Source: Citrobacter europaeus
GTDB lineage: Bacteria > Pseudomonadota > Gammaproteobacteria > Enterobacterales > Enterobacteriaceae
Assembly: GCA_020099315.1 (NCBI GenBank)
Contig: CP083650.1
Location: 4,278,001 to 4,342,000, forward strand
Direction: 5' to 3'
DNA length: 64,000 nucleotides
Shown here: positions 39,808 through 54,100 of the stretch, piece after piece
How positions within the stretch are numbered: the stretch's first letter is position 1
Layout of the letters: the number at the start of each line of letters is the position of its first letter
The notes under the pieces: model-generated
Databases searched by the model: none
Told to the model about the DNA's origin: nothing
What the model saw: only the letters and a program-made list of their open reading frames with translations
Translations under genes and position numbers: made by a program

Positions 39808-41996
39808 ACGCCCTCCTCATTAACTACCGTTTTTTGAGAAGTGGCTTTTTTCATTGTTACCGTACGTTGGCCCGCTTTTTGTGGAGCCATACCATGTTCA
39901 CGAAGAATGCTATCTCGTGGTCCATCCATAACAATTCGGCCGTTATCCAGCACAATGATGCGGTCAACCAGTTCAAGGATAGGTAAGCGGTGTGTAGCGA
40001 CAATGAGTGTGCGCGTTTTTCCCAACCAGCCTTTCAGACTGCCGATAAACTGTTTCTCACTCACCTCGTCAAGCCAGGCCGTCGGTTCATCAAGCAGCAA
40101 AATATTAGGTGATGTTAAGAGTGCGCGAGTGAGCAATAGCGCCTGTCGCTGACCGCCAGACAGACCAGCCCCGCCTTCATTTACAATGTAATTCAGACCC
40201 ATTTTCTGTTTACGAACGAAATCCAATGCTCCTGTTATCGCCAGCGCCTGATGGATCTCCTCATCAGTCGCTAAGGGATTGCCCATTATAATATTGTCGC
40301 GCACTGAGCCAAAGAACAGACGAGCCTGCTGGCTGAGTAGCTGCATGTCCCGGCGTAAATCAGCAGGATCAAGATGATTGAGTGAGATATCGTCAAGTAA
40401 GATGGAACCTTGCTGGGGTTCCTGCATACCCGCAAGAAGTTGCAGAAGCGTACTTTTTCCTGAGCCGTTACGTCCCAGCAGGGCAATACGTTCCCCGGCT
40501 TGAATTTGGAGACGTGATATATTTAATACATCAAGTTTTTCTTCCTCATCGTAATAGAAACTCACATCTTCCATGACGTAATTTCCACGCAGATGGGCTT
40601 TATGGACTTTCTTGCCGGATTGCGGATCGTCAATTGGCCGTTGCATCAGATCATCAAGCCCTTTGCGTGCAACTTTCGCTGACTGCCAGCGTGAAAGCAC
40701 GCCGGAAATTTGCGAAAGTGGAGCAATTGTGCGCGATGCAAGGATAGAGGTACCCACTAACGCGCCGGTAGTCATATCTCCACTAATCACCAGATAACAA
40801 CCTATCAGCAGCACCACAGCATAAACGATGGATTGAACCTCCTGGGTCCAGGTCAGGAGTAACCCCGTTAGCCAACGCTGTTTCATCGCCACATTAGCGG
40901 CGACATCATTGGTGTTATTCCACTGATTTTGAAAACGCTGCTCAGCACGCATCAGTTTGATATCTTCAAGGCCCTGTACCGCCTCTACCAATGTGGCGTT
41001 ACGAATCGCCGACTCGCGCATCCCTTCGCTGGAGAGCCGTCCTAATGGACGTTGTACCAGCAGTCCAGGGATTAGCAGCAGCGGAACGGCCAGCAATACC
41101 ACCAGCACAAGCGGCCCGCCGATCATCCAGAGGATAAAAACGAACAACAGGAAAAAGGGGAGATCGGAAATTGCCGCAATAGTCGTGGAGGTAATCAACT
41201 CTCGCACTGATTCCAGCTCGCGGATTTGAGCGATGAAAGAGCCCGTGGATTTTGACCGCGCACCATTTTTAATTCTCAGAGCATGAGCAAATACGCGTTC
41301 AGAGATCCGCAGGTCTGCGCGTTTACCAATTACATCTGAAAGATGAACGCGTAGCATACGCATGATGAACTCAAAGGTAATAGCCACCATGACCCCACCA
41401 AAGAGGACCCATAGCGTTGCTTCCGACTGTGACGGTACTACGCGATCGTACACCTGCATAGAAAACACCATGCCTGAAAGCGCCAGTACATTCGCGATCA
41501 TCGCCACCAGCATGATATCGCCATAACGGCGCCAGTCTTTCAGCGCCAGCTGCCAGAACCAGTTTTTCTCATAAGGTTTGATATAGTCATCAACGCGTGC
41601 GTCCGGCGTTGACTCAAGAGGGCGAAGCACGACCCCCCCTAGCAGGCGCGTCGCAAGCTCCTCTCGCGTTAATACTGTTTCGAGACCGCTATCACCGCTG
41701 AATTGAAGACTAACATTCCCCTCTTTATCCATCCGGTTGATAACTGCAATTTGACCGCCAGTAAACTCAGCAATCAACGGCAAACGCCAGGGATCGAGTA
41801 ATTCGGCATTCACCGAAACTTTCCTCAATCCTAATCCCAAATGGCGAGCCATATCTTCGAGGACCAGTTGACGCGGTGACTGGCTTTCGTGATTAATCAC
41901 CACCCGGACATGTTCTAACGAAAAATCAAGCCGGTAATGTTTCGCAATAATAAGCATGGCTTGTAACCATGGCTCATAAAGCGGATGAGTCTTCAT
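39804..41996 (-). CDS. Type I secretion ABC transporter (LapB/BapC-like)
   Basis: 730 residues. The N-terminal about 130 residues form a peptidase-C39-like domain without the catalytic cysteine, as in exporters of LapA/RTX adhesins, where it holds the substrate. Six membrane helices follow (about residues 160-460). The ATPase domain has Walker A (LLGRNGSGKSTLLQ), signature (GLSGGQRQALLLTRALL) and Walker B (NILLLDEPTAWLD). It energises export of the adjacent giant adhesin. It is translated together with the HlyD gene; 178 bases separate it from the adhesin gene. Confidence 0.94.
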   Translation of the reverse strand: MKTHPLYEPWLQAMLIIAKHYRLDFSLEHVRVVINHESQSPRQLVLEDMARHLGLGLRKVSVNAELLDPWRLPLIAEFTGGQIAVINRMDKEGNVSLQFSGDSGLETVLTREELATRLLGGVVLRPLESTPDARVDDYIKPYEKNWFWQLALKDWRRYGDIMLVAMIANVLALSGMVFSMQVYDRVVPSQSEATLWVLFGGVMVAITFEFIMRMLRVHLSDVIGKRADLRISERVFAHALRIKNGARSKSTGSFIAQIRELESVRELITSTTIAAISDLPFFLLFVFILWMIGGPLVLVVLLAVPLLLIPGLLVQRPLGRLSSEGMRESAIRNATLVEAVQGLEDIKLMRAEQRFQNQWNNTNDVAANVAMKQRWLTGLLLTWTQEVQSIVYAVVLLIGCYLVISGDMTTGALVGTSILASRTIAPLSQISGVLSRWQSAKVARKGLDDLMQRPIDDPQSGKKVHKAHLRGNYVMEDVSFYYDEEEKLDVLNISRLQIQAGERIALLGRNGSGKSTLLQLLAGMQEPQQGSILLDDISLNHLDPADLRRDMQLLSQQARLFFGSVRDNIIMGNPLATDEEIHQALAITGALDFVRKQKMGLNYIVNEGGAGLSGGQRQALLLTRALLTSPNILLLDEPTAWLDEVSEKQFIGSLKGWLGKTRTLIVATHRLPILELVDRIIVLDNGRIVMDGPRDSILREHGMAPQKAGQRTVTMKKATSQKTVVNEEGV

Positions 41997-42139
41997 AGTG
42001 CTACTTCCTATCCAACAACATTGTCACGCATCGAAATTATGTCATTTAATTGATATATCAATACGAACAGAATCCTAATAAAAATGAAAAAAATCTTTAT
42101 TTTTCTGTTTGTTATCAATTTTTATGTAAAGAAATGAAT

Positions 42140-42167
42140 AGCTGCGAGAGTTTCTCCCCTCGCAGCT
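42140..42167 (-). terminator. Hairpin between adhesin and exporter genes
   Basis: AGCTGCGAG / CTCGCAGCT form a perfect 9-bp stem starting eight bases after the adhesin stop codon. On the minus strand it is followed by ATTCATTTCTTTAC, a broken T-rich tract. It is probably a partial terminator or an mRNA-stabilising stem that lowers exporter expression relative to the adhesin. Confidence 0.55.
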
Positions 42168-42174
42168 CATTTGA

Positions 42175-45100
42175 TTACGCTAATAACAATTGATGATTTG
42201 CCAACAACGTGGCCAAATCGGTTTGCACACCATTAAGCGTCACGACGGTGGTCGGGTCGAACTGGCTACCCGTACCATCTCTGTCGATCTGAATCTCAGT
42301 GTTGCTCCCATTTTGTACCACCCGGATATAGTCAGTGAGATTGCTCGCCCCACTGTCCAACGTCGCCACGCCATTCACATAGCTCGCCGATCCCGTGCCG
42401 GTATAGCCGCTATCGGAAAGCAGATCGCGCAGGTCAATACGGTCAGTATCCGCCGTCCCCTCCCAGGTACCGACGGTAAAGCCGTTGACCACATCACTGC
42501 CATTGCCCCCCGTGGCATCCGAAGCGTTGATCAGCTTATAAAGCAACGTATCGTGACCGCCGCTGCCGATATTGAAAGTGTCATTACCGCCACGCCCTTC
42601 GAACTGGTTATCGCCGCTGTTGCCGGTAATAACGTCGTTGTAGTTGGAACCATTAATCCCTTCAATGTTAACCAGCGTCGCGGTATCGAACCCGGTACTC
42701 TGGGCCGTAGACCGACCAAGATCGACGGTTACACCGGAAGTAGCATGGCGATAATCCACGACATCCATGCCGCCTGTACTGCTCCACGTGTCGTGTTCAG
42801 AGGTTGTCGTCCAGCCACCAGAACCGTTGTAGGTATAAGTACCCGCCTCAGCTATAAAGGTATCGTTGTATCCAGTACCTGTCAGGGTTCCGTGGTGTCC
42901 GCCTGTGGCAGCATCAGCCGTCAGGGAATAACTCTCTTTACCGTCTCCTGCCGTCAGTCCATCCCAGGTTGCATTACTTGAAACACCGTTAATGGCACGA
43001 ACCAGCACCGCACGGTAAGTTTCACTGGGGTCTAAACCGTAAAAACTGATGAGTGACGAAGAATCATTTATGCCGATCCCGGACTGAGCATTGATGATTT
43101 CGCTGGCGACCAACTGACCTGCCGAGTTGTACAGTTGGACAGTGTTGCCAAAGAAGGCGTTAATGCCTTCGCTGTCGACGATCTTCAAATGCAATGCGGT
43201 TCCTGGCGCAACCGTATTGGTATTACGCTCCAGTAAAACCGTACCGTTTTGACGGAAAATCAGCAGGTCTTGTGCACCATCCCAGTCGTAATCCAGCAGA
43301 GCCGCTCCGGATACCTGGGTTGACGTAGCGGTACTGAACTTTGAAGCTGTAAAACTTGCTGTCCCCGCCAGTCCATCGTTGGTGTAAAGATAGGACTGCC
43401 CACTGTTCGCCAGTTTGATGATGTCCATGTTACCGTCGAGGTTCCAGTCCACCGCCACGCTGACGTTACCCACAAACTTATCCGTGGTCGCTGTTCCAAC
43501 CGCAGTACCGGCAAGAAGGTTACCGCTACCATCGTTCAGCATTAACACGCCGCCCTGGCTGCTTCCGCTGGAGGTACGGGACATGCTCATATACAGGTCC
43601 ATGTAACCATCACCATTAAAGTCGGCCCAGGTCATACTTACCGCACTGGAAGCCGCGCCAGAACCATAGCCGCTGTACATGGTATTGGTAAAATTTTGCC
43701 CCCATGTGAAAGAACCATTGCCCTGGTTAAACATGGTTGACAGCGCATAGTTGTTCACCCCATTGGTCGTATGCTGGGCAATATCCACTTTTCCGTCGTT
43801 ATTCAAATCCACACCGGACGCTTCAATCAGGCTGACGTAGTTACCTACCGTCGAGCCTGATACAAAGTTGGTGTATGCCCCGGCCTTAGAACTACCGGTC
43901 AGCACACCTTTGTTATTGAGCATGAAGGTGCTGGAGTCAGGCCCCCCCGCATCGCCAATAACGAAATCGGTGTAACCATCTCCCTGAATATCAATGGCAA
44001 CCACCGCGCCATACCACACCGCAGCGCCCATATTGGTCAGCGTACTGGAGGTGTATGTACCATCTCCATTGTTAGTTAGCTGCACCATGTACGAGTAGCT
44101 TGTCCCTTCAGCCAGCACGTCTGCCAGCCCGTCGCGGTTGATATCTGCGTAAGTACCCGTGGTGTAACTCCCCGTCATAGAGAAATTACCTGAAACGGTG
44201 TAAGAGTTACGGCTACTGGAGTTCGCCGAGGCGAACTGCTGATTAGCGATAATCGTCCACAGCCCATCCGAATCCAGCATATAACTGGAAGAATAGGAAT
44301 AATTCGCGGCGGTAAATGACCAGGCTGGTGTCAATGAGGCTTCATTACCCACGACCAGGCTGCCGGTGGTCAAATCAGCAGTATTACCGTTGCCGGCGCT
44401 ACTTTTCACCTGTGCGGTGACATCATAATTCTTCACGCTCAGCGCATCGCTGTCCGGGATCTGCAAATACCAGGTGTTATTATCCGGATCGACCACTACC
44501 GCACCGCCTGATTCAGAGGTGTAAGTTTTACCGTTCACGTTGATAACGAGATACTCGCCGTTAGTCAGTTCCGCCGATACCAAACCACTCAGAATGGGGG
44601 TAGTGTCTGTCGTCGTTTGGGCGGTGATGCTCACAGTGGTAGTAGGGATGCGAGTGTCCACTTTCAACACGAAATTATCTGAATCGGTGTGGTTACCCGC
44701 CAGATCGGTGACACGCAGCGTATAGGTGTGATTACCGTCATTCAGACCACTGTCCTGGAAATACCAACTGGCGGCACCGCTCATCGTCACCAATCCCAGC
44801 AGCACACCATCACGATACAACTGCACAATCTCGCCATTGTCCGGCGCACGGTTAAGTGTCCCGTTAATGACTGGGGAACTGTCATCTGTTGCCACCGATG
44901 CGCCAAAACTGCCCTGGCGTTCACCTTCTCCGTCGGTATAGCTGACGACTGTACCGACCGTGGCTGGCGGCGTGGTATCGACCGTCACCACCTGCGAAGA
45001 GGTCGAGCCGACGTTGCCTGCCTGGTCGACGATCCGCACCTGGTAAGTGTAATCACCGTCAGCCAGATCGCGGGTATCAGTGTAGCTCCAGCGCTGGTTA

Positions 45101-48100
45101 GTTACGGTTGTGTCAATCCAGGTATTGCCGCCGTCGAGGCTTATCTGCACGCGCTCATCGCTTGCCAGCGCGCTGCCCAGAGAACCGTTAATGGTCAGCG
45201 TGGTGTCCATGGTGATGAAGTCGCTGCTGGATTGCCCGGTATCTTCGCTAATGCTGTCAATAGTGATGCCATTCTGCGGTGCCACAGTATCGACAGTAAC
45301 TACCTGAGAAGTCGTCGCCCCTACGTTACCGGCCTGATCCACCACGCGAACCTGATAGCGGTGATCGCCATCGCTGAGCGTGCGGGTATCGGTATAGCTC
45401 CAGCTTGTTCCATTCACCGTGGCGTAGGCCCATGTAGCCCCACCATCAAAGCTCACCTGGACATACTCATTTTTGCCAGGTTCCGCACCCAGCGTACCGT
45501 GCAGAGTGTATGACGTTGAGCTGGTCAGGAAATCATTATTATCGAAGCCAGTATCAACAGTAATGTTATCCACTGTTACTGTGATAGCCGCGTCAGGAGC
45601 GACCGTATCAACGGTCACCTGTTGATGCGCGGAAGCACCGATGTTTCCGGCAACATCCACTACCCTCACATAATAATCGTAGGTGGCGTTTTGCAGCGTG
45701 CGCCCATCAACGTAGTACCAACTGTTGCCAGTCACAATTACGTTCTGCCAGGTCACACCGCCATCAATACTGATCTGAACGTATTCATCAGCGGCCAGAG
45801 TCGCCCCCAGCGAACCGTGCAGCGTCAGCGAGGTATCGTTAGTGATAAAGTCGCTGCCGCTCAGGCCGGTATCGTCGCTGATGCTATCAATAGAGATCGT
45901 TTTGCTGGCGTCAGGTACGACGGTATCAATGGTGACCACCTGGCTTGTGGTCGCGCTGACATTACCTGCGTTATCAATAACTCGCAGTTGATAGTTGTAA
46001 TCACCATCGGCCAGCGTACGGCCATCTACATACGTCCAGCTCAGACCACTGACGCTGACGTCAGTCCATGTGAGACCGCCATCCAGGCTAATCTGCGCGT
46101 GGTCGCCATTGCCCAGCGCCGCGCCGAGCGTCCCTTTCAGGCTGATCTGGTTGTCGCTGGTAATAAAGTCGTTGCCAGACAGTCCGGTATCCTGAATAAC
46201 GGAATCCACAGTAATGGTCGTGACCGCTGGCGCAGTCAGGTCAACCACCACGTCCTGGCTATCCGTTGCGCCAACGTTACCCGCATTGTCGATCACACGA
46301 ACCTGGTACTGGTACGTACCGTCTGTCAGGGTGCGGCCGTCGGTGTAACGCCATTGCAAACCAGTAACGGTCAGATCAATCCAGGTCTTACCGCCATCAA
46401 GACTGATCTGCGCTTTCTCGTTATTACCAAGTTGTGCGGTCAGTGAGCCGTTAACGATGACCTTACTGTCGTTAGTGATGAAATCACTCGCGCTCAGGCC
46501 GGTGTCGTTTTGCAGCGAATCAATGCCGATCCCCATTGATGGTGCGGTCAAATCAACTGTCACGGTGTGGTCGGCGCTGGCGCTGTTACCAATGGTATTG
46601 CTCACCACGGCGTGAATCACATATGACCCGCCGTCTGCCAGCGCTGTCACGTCCGCGCTGCCAACGGTGTAGCTCCAGGTGCCGTCATTCTGCACAGTTG
46701 CGGTGTAGGTTTTGCCGTTAAGCGTAATGGTCACTGTCTGACCCACAGGTGCGTCGGTGGTACCGCTGACGACCAGAGGCGTACCGTGCTCCGCCGCGCT
46801 AACGATGTCATCTTCAGCAAAGGTGTTAATAGCAATCGTCGGCACGTCACCGCTCAGCGTCACGTCGTGCGTGGCGCTGCCCGGGTTGCCCGCCTTATCG
46901 CTCACCGTCGCGGTGAGGGTGTAATCCCCATCGGTCAGGCCGAGGAAATCACGGCCCGGTACGAAGACCGACCACGCACCGTTCGCCGCCACGGTCGCCT
47001 GATAGCTATGCCCGTTGAAGGAGACCGTCACCGTCTGGCCCTGTTCCGCCGTAGTGGTACCACTGATGGTCTGGCCCGCCAACTGCTCGGCGTTGTTGAC
47101 GATATCATCATCTGCCACAGTGCTGATGGTGACGGTTGGTGCCACGGTATCAACCGTCAGGGTATGCGTGGTCTGGCCGTTGTTACCGGCTTTGTCGTTC
47201 ACCGACGCGCTGACGGTCAACGCGCCTTCACTCAGGTTGGCAAGGTCGGCTGCCGGAACATTGAGCGTCCATGTGCCGTCGTTTGCGACCGTCGCGGTAT
47301 AGGTTTTGCCACCCAGCGTCACGGTCACCGTCTGGCCCGCTTCCGCGCTGGAAGAGCCGTGTACGGTCAGCGGCTGCTGCACCTCAGCCGCATTCAGAAC
47401 ATCATCACTGGAAATCGTGGCAATGCTGACGACTGGCGCCGTGGTATCCACGCTGATGCCATGCGTTGCCGAAGCACTGTTGCCTGCGCTGTCCCGCGCC
47501 GAAACAGAGACTTGATAGCTCGCGCCATCGGCCAGTGCGCCCACGTCTGCAGCCGGTACCGTTGTGCTCCAGGAACCGTCGTTTTGAATGGTGGCCGTGT
47601 AGTTCTTGCCGTTCAGGGTAACGGTCACCTGCGTGCCGCTGGCAAACTGCGCGCTGGAGCCATTAATCACCAGCGCATTGCCCGCTTCCGCCGCGTTGAT
47701 CACGTCATCACCGCTGAGGGTGTTGACGGTCAGCGCCACGGAGGCGGTATTCACCACGACATTGTGCGTCTGGGTGCTGCTGTTACCCGCGCTGTCGATG
47801 ATAGTTGCGCTGATGGTTACGGTGCCGTCAGTCAGGGCAGAAATCACGCTGGCCGGTACGCCCACGCTCCAGTTACCACTGGCATCAACGGTGGTGGTGT
47901 ACTGGTTTGAGCCAATGGTGATGACCAGCTTATCGCCGACGTTCGCGCCGGTTGCTGTCCCGCTGACAATCTGCGCCTGGGTATGCTCCAGACTGTTAAT
48001 CACGTCATCGCCCGCCACGATATTAAAGCTGACGGTTGGCGGCGTAGTGTCGAGCGTAATCGCTTTATTCGCACTACCGGTGTTACCTGCCGCATCGCTC

Positions 48101-51100
48101 ACGCTCACCTGTACGGTGTAGCCGTTGTCCGCCATAGCCGTCAGGTCACCCGCTGGCACGTTAACGCTCCAGATACCACCCTGCAGAACCTGCGCGGTAT
48201 AACTATTTCCGCCAAGCGTCACGGTCACCGTCTGACCAACTTCGGCCGTTGTCGAGCCGGAAATTGTGACACCCGTCCCCGCTTCACTGCTGTTGATCAC
48301 GTTATCGCCCGCAACCGTATCGATAGTCACGGTTGGCGCAGTCGCATCCACGCTGTACTCACGACCCGCAGAGGCGATGTTGCCGTTCACGTTGGTGACA
48401 CTCACCTGCACGCTGGCGTCGCCATCTTTCAGTCCGGTGAGATCGGCGGGCGGCACGGTTGCCGTCCAGTTGCCGTCGGCATCAACTTTCGCGGTGTAAG
48501 ACTTGCCGCCAAAGGTGATGGTTACGGTCTGGTTTTCTTCCACGTTGGACGTGCTGCCCGAAAGCACCAGTTCCGCACCTTTTTCAGCCGCGTTGATCAC
48601 GTCGTCGGTGGCAATGGCATCGATGCTGATGGCTACCGTCGCCAGGTCGACAGTGACGTCATGGCTGATAGTCACCGGGTTGCCCGCCGTGCTCTGGCCT
48701 TCTACGGTAACGGTTACCGTCCCCGCAGTCAGGGCGCTGACATCTGCCGCCGGGATTGCCGCGCTCCAGGTGCCGTCTGCCAGCACGGATGCTGCATAGG
48801 TTTTGCCATTGATCGTTACGGTAAGCGTGGTACCAACAGCAAGACCGTCGCTGGAACCGGTGATGATCAGGTTTTGACCGTGCTCGATGCTGTTGATCAC
48901 ATCATCGCCCGCCACGGTGTCCACACGCAGACCCGGTAGATTAGCGTCGATAGTCACATCACGCTCGCCAGAACCGGTATTGCCGTGGCTGTTAGTGACG
49001 GTTGCTGTAACGGTCAGTTCGCCATTCCCCAGCGCCGTCAGGACGGCCTCAGGCACGTTAACGGACCAGCTCAGATCGCTCTGAACCGTTGCGATGTAAT
49101 CATTCCCACCGATAGAAACCGTTACGCTACTGCCCGCCTCTGCGTTGGCGACTTTACCGCTAATAGTCTGGCCTGCAGCCACTTCGGAGGCATTGATAAC
49201 GTTGTCACCCGCAATGGTATTGATGGTGACGGTTGGCAGCGCGGTATCCACCAGCAGGTTTGCGGTATTGCTCACGCTGTTACCCACCGCGCTAGTCGCC
49301 GTCGCGCTCAGAGTGTAATTTGCTTCACCCAGAGCAGTCAGATCCGCCGCCGGTACCGTCAGGCTCCAGCTTCCATTTGCAGCGGTTGTCGCCGTGTATT
49401 GTTTACCGTTCAGCGTCACTGTGATCAGAGTGCCTTCCGCCAGGTTGGCGCTGGTACCGCTCACGCTCAGATCCTGGCCTTTCTCAACTGCGTTCAGCAC
49501 GTTATCGCCGCTGAGGGTGTCGAAGCCAACTGACGGCAGCCCGGTATCAACGGTTACATTGTGCGTACCGCTGCCGGTATTGCCCGCCGCGTCGGTCACT
49601 GACGCAGTGACGGTCACGCTGCCATCGCTGAGGCCGGCAATCACGCTCGCCGGAACGCCCACGCTCCAGTTGCCCGCCGCGTCCAGCACGGTGGTGTAAG
49701 TCTGGCCGCCAATGGTGACGGTGACTTTATCCCCCGCTGCCGCGCCGGTGGCGGAGCCGCTGATAATCTGTGCCTGATTGTGTTCAGCCACGTTAATGAC
49801 GTCATCGCCCGCGATGGTGTTGATCGTCACCGCAGGCACGGTCACGTCCACCGTCAGGTTGTGGTCAACCGACGCCGGGTTCCCCGCCTTGTCACTGACG
49901 CTCGCGGTGACGATCACGCTGCCGTCGGTTAATCCCGCCAGGTCCGCCGCCGGAACGTTCAGCGTCCAGCTGCCGTTAGCGCCTACGGTGGTGGTGTAGT
50001 TTTTACCGTTCAGGCTCACGGTCACCGTCTGGCCCGCCTCGGCGGTACTGGTGCCGGAGATGGCGAGGTCTGACTGCGCTTCCGTGGCGTTCAGGATATC
50101 GTCAGCCGCAAGGGTACTGATGGTCACGGACGGTGCGGTCGCATCCACGCTGTACTCGCGGCCCGCAGACGCGCTGTTGCCGTTGACGTTGGTCACGCTC
50201 ACCTGCACGCTGGCATCGCCGTCTTTTATGCCCGCCAGGTCAGCCGATGGGATGGTCGCCGTCCAGTTGCCACTGTCATCAACGGTGGTGGTGTAGATTT
50301 TACCGTTCAGGCTCACGGTCACGGTCTGCCCGGCTTCGACGTTGGTCGTCGCGCCGGAAAGCACCAGATCAACACCTTTTTCAGCGGCATTGATCACGTC
50401 GTCGGTGGCGATGGCATTGATGCTGATCGCCACGCTCGCCAGATCGACGGTCACGTCGTGGCTGATGGTGATGGGGTTACCCGCCGCGCTGTCGCCGGTG
50501 ACGCTGATTTTCACGGTGCCTTCCGGCCACGCGCCCACATCTGCCGCCGGAACCGCTGCGCTCCAGGTGCCGTCTGCCAGTACTGTGGCGGAATAGTCTT
50601 TCCCGTTCACGTTCACGGTCAGCGCGGTGCCGGGGGTCAGACCGTCGCTGGAACCGGTCACGATCAGGTTCTGATTGTGTTCAATACTGTTGACCACATC
50701 ATCACCCGCCACGGTATCGACACGCAGACCCGGGAGGTTGGCGTCGATAGTCACATCACGCTCGCCGGAGCCGGTGTTACCGTGGCCGTTGGTCACGGTG
50801 GCGGTCACGCTCAGGCTGCCGTTGCCCAGCGCCGTCAGCACGTCAGACGGCACATTCACTGACCAGCTCAGATCGCCCTGCACCGTCGCGGTATAGGTGT
50901 TGCCGCCAATCGTCACGGTTACGGTGTTGCCCGCTTCCGCATGGGCCACGGTACCGCTCAGGGTCTGCCCCGCAGCCACTTCCGCCGCGTTGATGACGTT
51001 ATCGCCCGCCACGGTATTGATGGTGACGGTTGGCAGCGCGGTATCGACCAGCAGGTTTGCGGTATTGCTCACGCTGTTACCCACCGCGTTGGTCGCCGCG

Positions 51101-54100
51101 GCGTTCAGGGTGTAGTTAGCTTCACCCAGGCCCGCCAGATCGGCTGCCGGAACCGTCAGGCTCCAGCTTCCATTTGCAGCGGTTGTCGCCGTGTATTGTT
51201 TACCGTTCAGCGTCACTGTGATCAGAGTGCCTTCCGCCAGGTTGGCGCTGGTACCGCTCACGCTCAGATCCTGGCCTTTCTCCACCGCATTCAGCACGTT
51301 ATCGCCGCTGAGGGTGTCGAAGCCAACTGACGGCAGCCCGGTATCAACGGTTACATTGTGCGTACCGCTGCCGGTATTGCCCGCCGCGTCAGTCACTGAC
51401 GCAGTGACGGTCACGCTGCCATCGCTGAGGCCGGCAATCACGCTCGCCGGAACGCCCACGCTCCAGTTGCCCGCCGCGTCCAGCACGGTGGTGTAAGTCT
51501 GGCCGCCAATGGTGACGGTGACTTTATCCCCCGCTGCCGCGCCGGTGGCGGAGCCGCTGATAATCTGTGCCTGATTGTGTTCAGCCACGTTAATGACGTC
51601 ATCGCCCGCGATGGTGTTGATCGTCACCGCAGGCACGGTCACGTCCACCGTCAGGTTGTGGTCAACCGACGCCGGGTTCCCCGCCTTGTCGCTGACGCTC
51701 GCGGTGACGGTCACGCTGCCGTCGGTTAATCCCGCCAGGTCCGCCGCCGGAACGTTCAGCGTCCAGTTGCCGTTAGCGCCTACGGTGGTGGTGTAGTTTT
51801 TACCGTTCAGGCTCACGGTCACCGTCTGGCCCGCCTCGGCGGTACTGGTGCCGGAGATGGCGAGGTCTGACTGCGCTTCCGTGGCGTTCAGGATATCGTC
51901 AGCCGCAAGGGTACTGATGGTCACGGACGGTGCGGTCGCATCCACGCTGTACTCGCGGCCCGCAGACGCGCTGTTGCCGTTGACGTTGGTCACGCTCACC
52001 TGCACGCTGGCATCGCCGTCTTTCATACCCGCCAGGTCAGCCGATGGCACGGTCGCCGTCCATTTTCCATCTGCATCCACGGTCGCGGTGTAGCTCTTAC
52101 CGCCGAAGGTGATGTTGACGGTCTGGTTCTCTTCGACGTTGGAGGTGGTACCCGAAAGCACCAGATCCGCGCCCTTCTCGACAGCGTTAATCACATCGTC
52201 AGTCGCGATAGCATCAATGCTGATGGCCACGGTCGCCAGATCCACCGTCACGTTGTGGTCGATAGAGACCGGGTTACCGGCGCTGCTCTGGCCTTCAACG
52301 GTCACAGTGATAGTTCCCGCAGCTAAGGCACTCACGTCCGCTGACGGGATCGCCGCGCTCCAGGTGCCATCCGCCTGCACGGTTGCCGGGTAGGTTTTGC
52401 CGTTGACGGTCACGGTCAGCACTGTACCTGTACTCAGGCCATTGCTGGAGCCGGTGATAATCAGATTCTGCGCATGCTCAATACTGTTGATTACGTCATC
52501 GCCTGCTACCGTGTCAACGCGCAGCCCTGGCAGGTTCGCGTCGATGGTGATATCGCGCTCCCCGGTACTGCTGTTGCCAATGCCGTTGGTTACGCTGGCG
52601 GTTACAGTCAGTTCACCGTTACCCAGCGCCGTCAATACGGATTCCGGGACGTTAACGGACCAGCTCAGATCGCTCTCTACCACCGTGGTATAGGTGTTGC
52701 CGCCAATCGTTACGGTCACAGTGTTGCCCGCTTCGGCATTCACCACTTTACCGCTGATGGTCTGGCCGTTCGCCAGCTCGGCGGCGTTGATCACATCGTC
52801 GCCTGCAATGGTGTTGATGGTCATGCCAGGCAATACAGACTCCACATTCACTGTGTGTGACGTGCTGGTGCTGTTGCCCACGCTATCCGTTGCCGACGCG
52901 GTGACGGTGTACAAGGCTTCACCCAGCGCTCCCACCTGGTCCGCCGGAACGGTGGTAGTCCACTGTCCGTTGATATCGACGGTGGCGCTGTAGGCTTTAC
53001 CGTTGAGCATCACGGTAACGACGGTACCAACCGCCAGACCGGATGCCGTGCCCGAAAGGGTCAGTTCCTGCGTTTTTTCGGTACTGTTGATGACGTCGTC
53101 ACCAGAAATTACGTCGATGGTCAGCACCGGCGCGGTCAGATTCACTTCCACGTCGTGTGTGGTGCTGTTGCTGTTACCGGCTTTATCGGTCAGCGCCGCT
53201 CTGATGGTGTAATCTCCGGCAGTCAACGCATTGACGTCTGCCGCAGGCACCCCCACACTCCAGTTGCCTGAAGCATCCAGGGTCGCGGTGTAATTTTTGT
53301 TGTTGATGGTGACAGTCACTACATCACCCGCTGCCGCGCCGGTCACAGAACCGGTGACAATCAGCGCCTGCGCATGTTCAGCGCTGTTGATAACGTCATC
53401 GTCAGAAACGGTATTGATGGTCAGTTTCGGCACCGTGGTATCGACCAGCACGTCGCGATCCGCCGAGGCCGGGTTGCCCGCTTTATCGGACACCGCTGCG
53501 GTGATGGTATAGTCGCCGTCAACAATCGAGCCGAGATCCGCAGAAGGTACGGTCACGCTCCAGCTACCGTTGGCCTGTACGGTGGTGGTGTAATTCTGGC
53601 CGTTCAGGGTCACGGTCACGGTCTGTCCGGCTTCGGCATTAGTCACGCCGTTAACAACCAAATCGACCTGTGCTTCTGCCGCATTGATGATGTTGTTATC
53701 GCTAATAATCTCAATAGACACCGTCGGCGCGGTCGCATCCACACTGTACTCACGACCGGCGGAAGCATTGTTGCCGTTCACGTTGGTCACGCTAACGTGT
53801 ACGCTGGCATCACCGTCTTTCAGGCTGCCCAAATCTGCCATCGGCACGGTTGCCGTCCAGTTACCACTGGCATCTACACTTGCAGTATAAGATTTGCCGC
53901 CAAAGGTGATATAGACGGTCTGGTTCTCTTCCACATTGGTCGTTGAGCCAGACAGCACCAGGTCCGTCCCTTTTTCCACTGCGTTAATCACGTCGTCCGT
54001 GGCAATGGCATCAATGCTGATGGCAACTGTCGCCAGATCGACCGTGACGTTGTGAGTAATGGATACAGGGTTACCCGCCGCGCTCTCGCCTTTAACGGTG

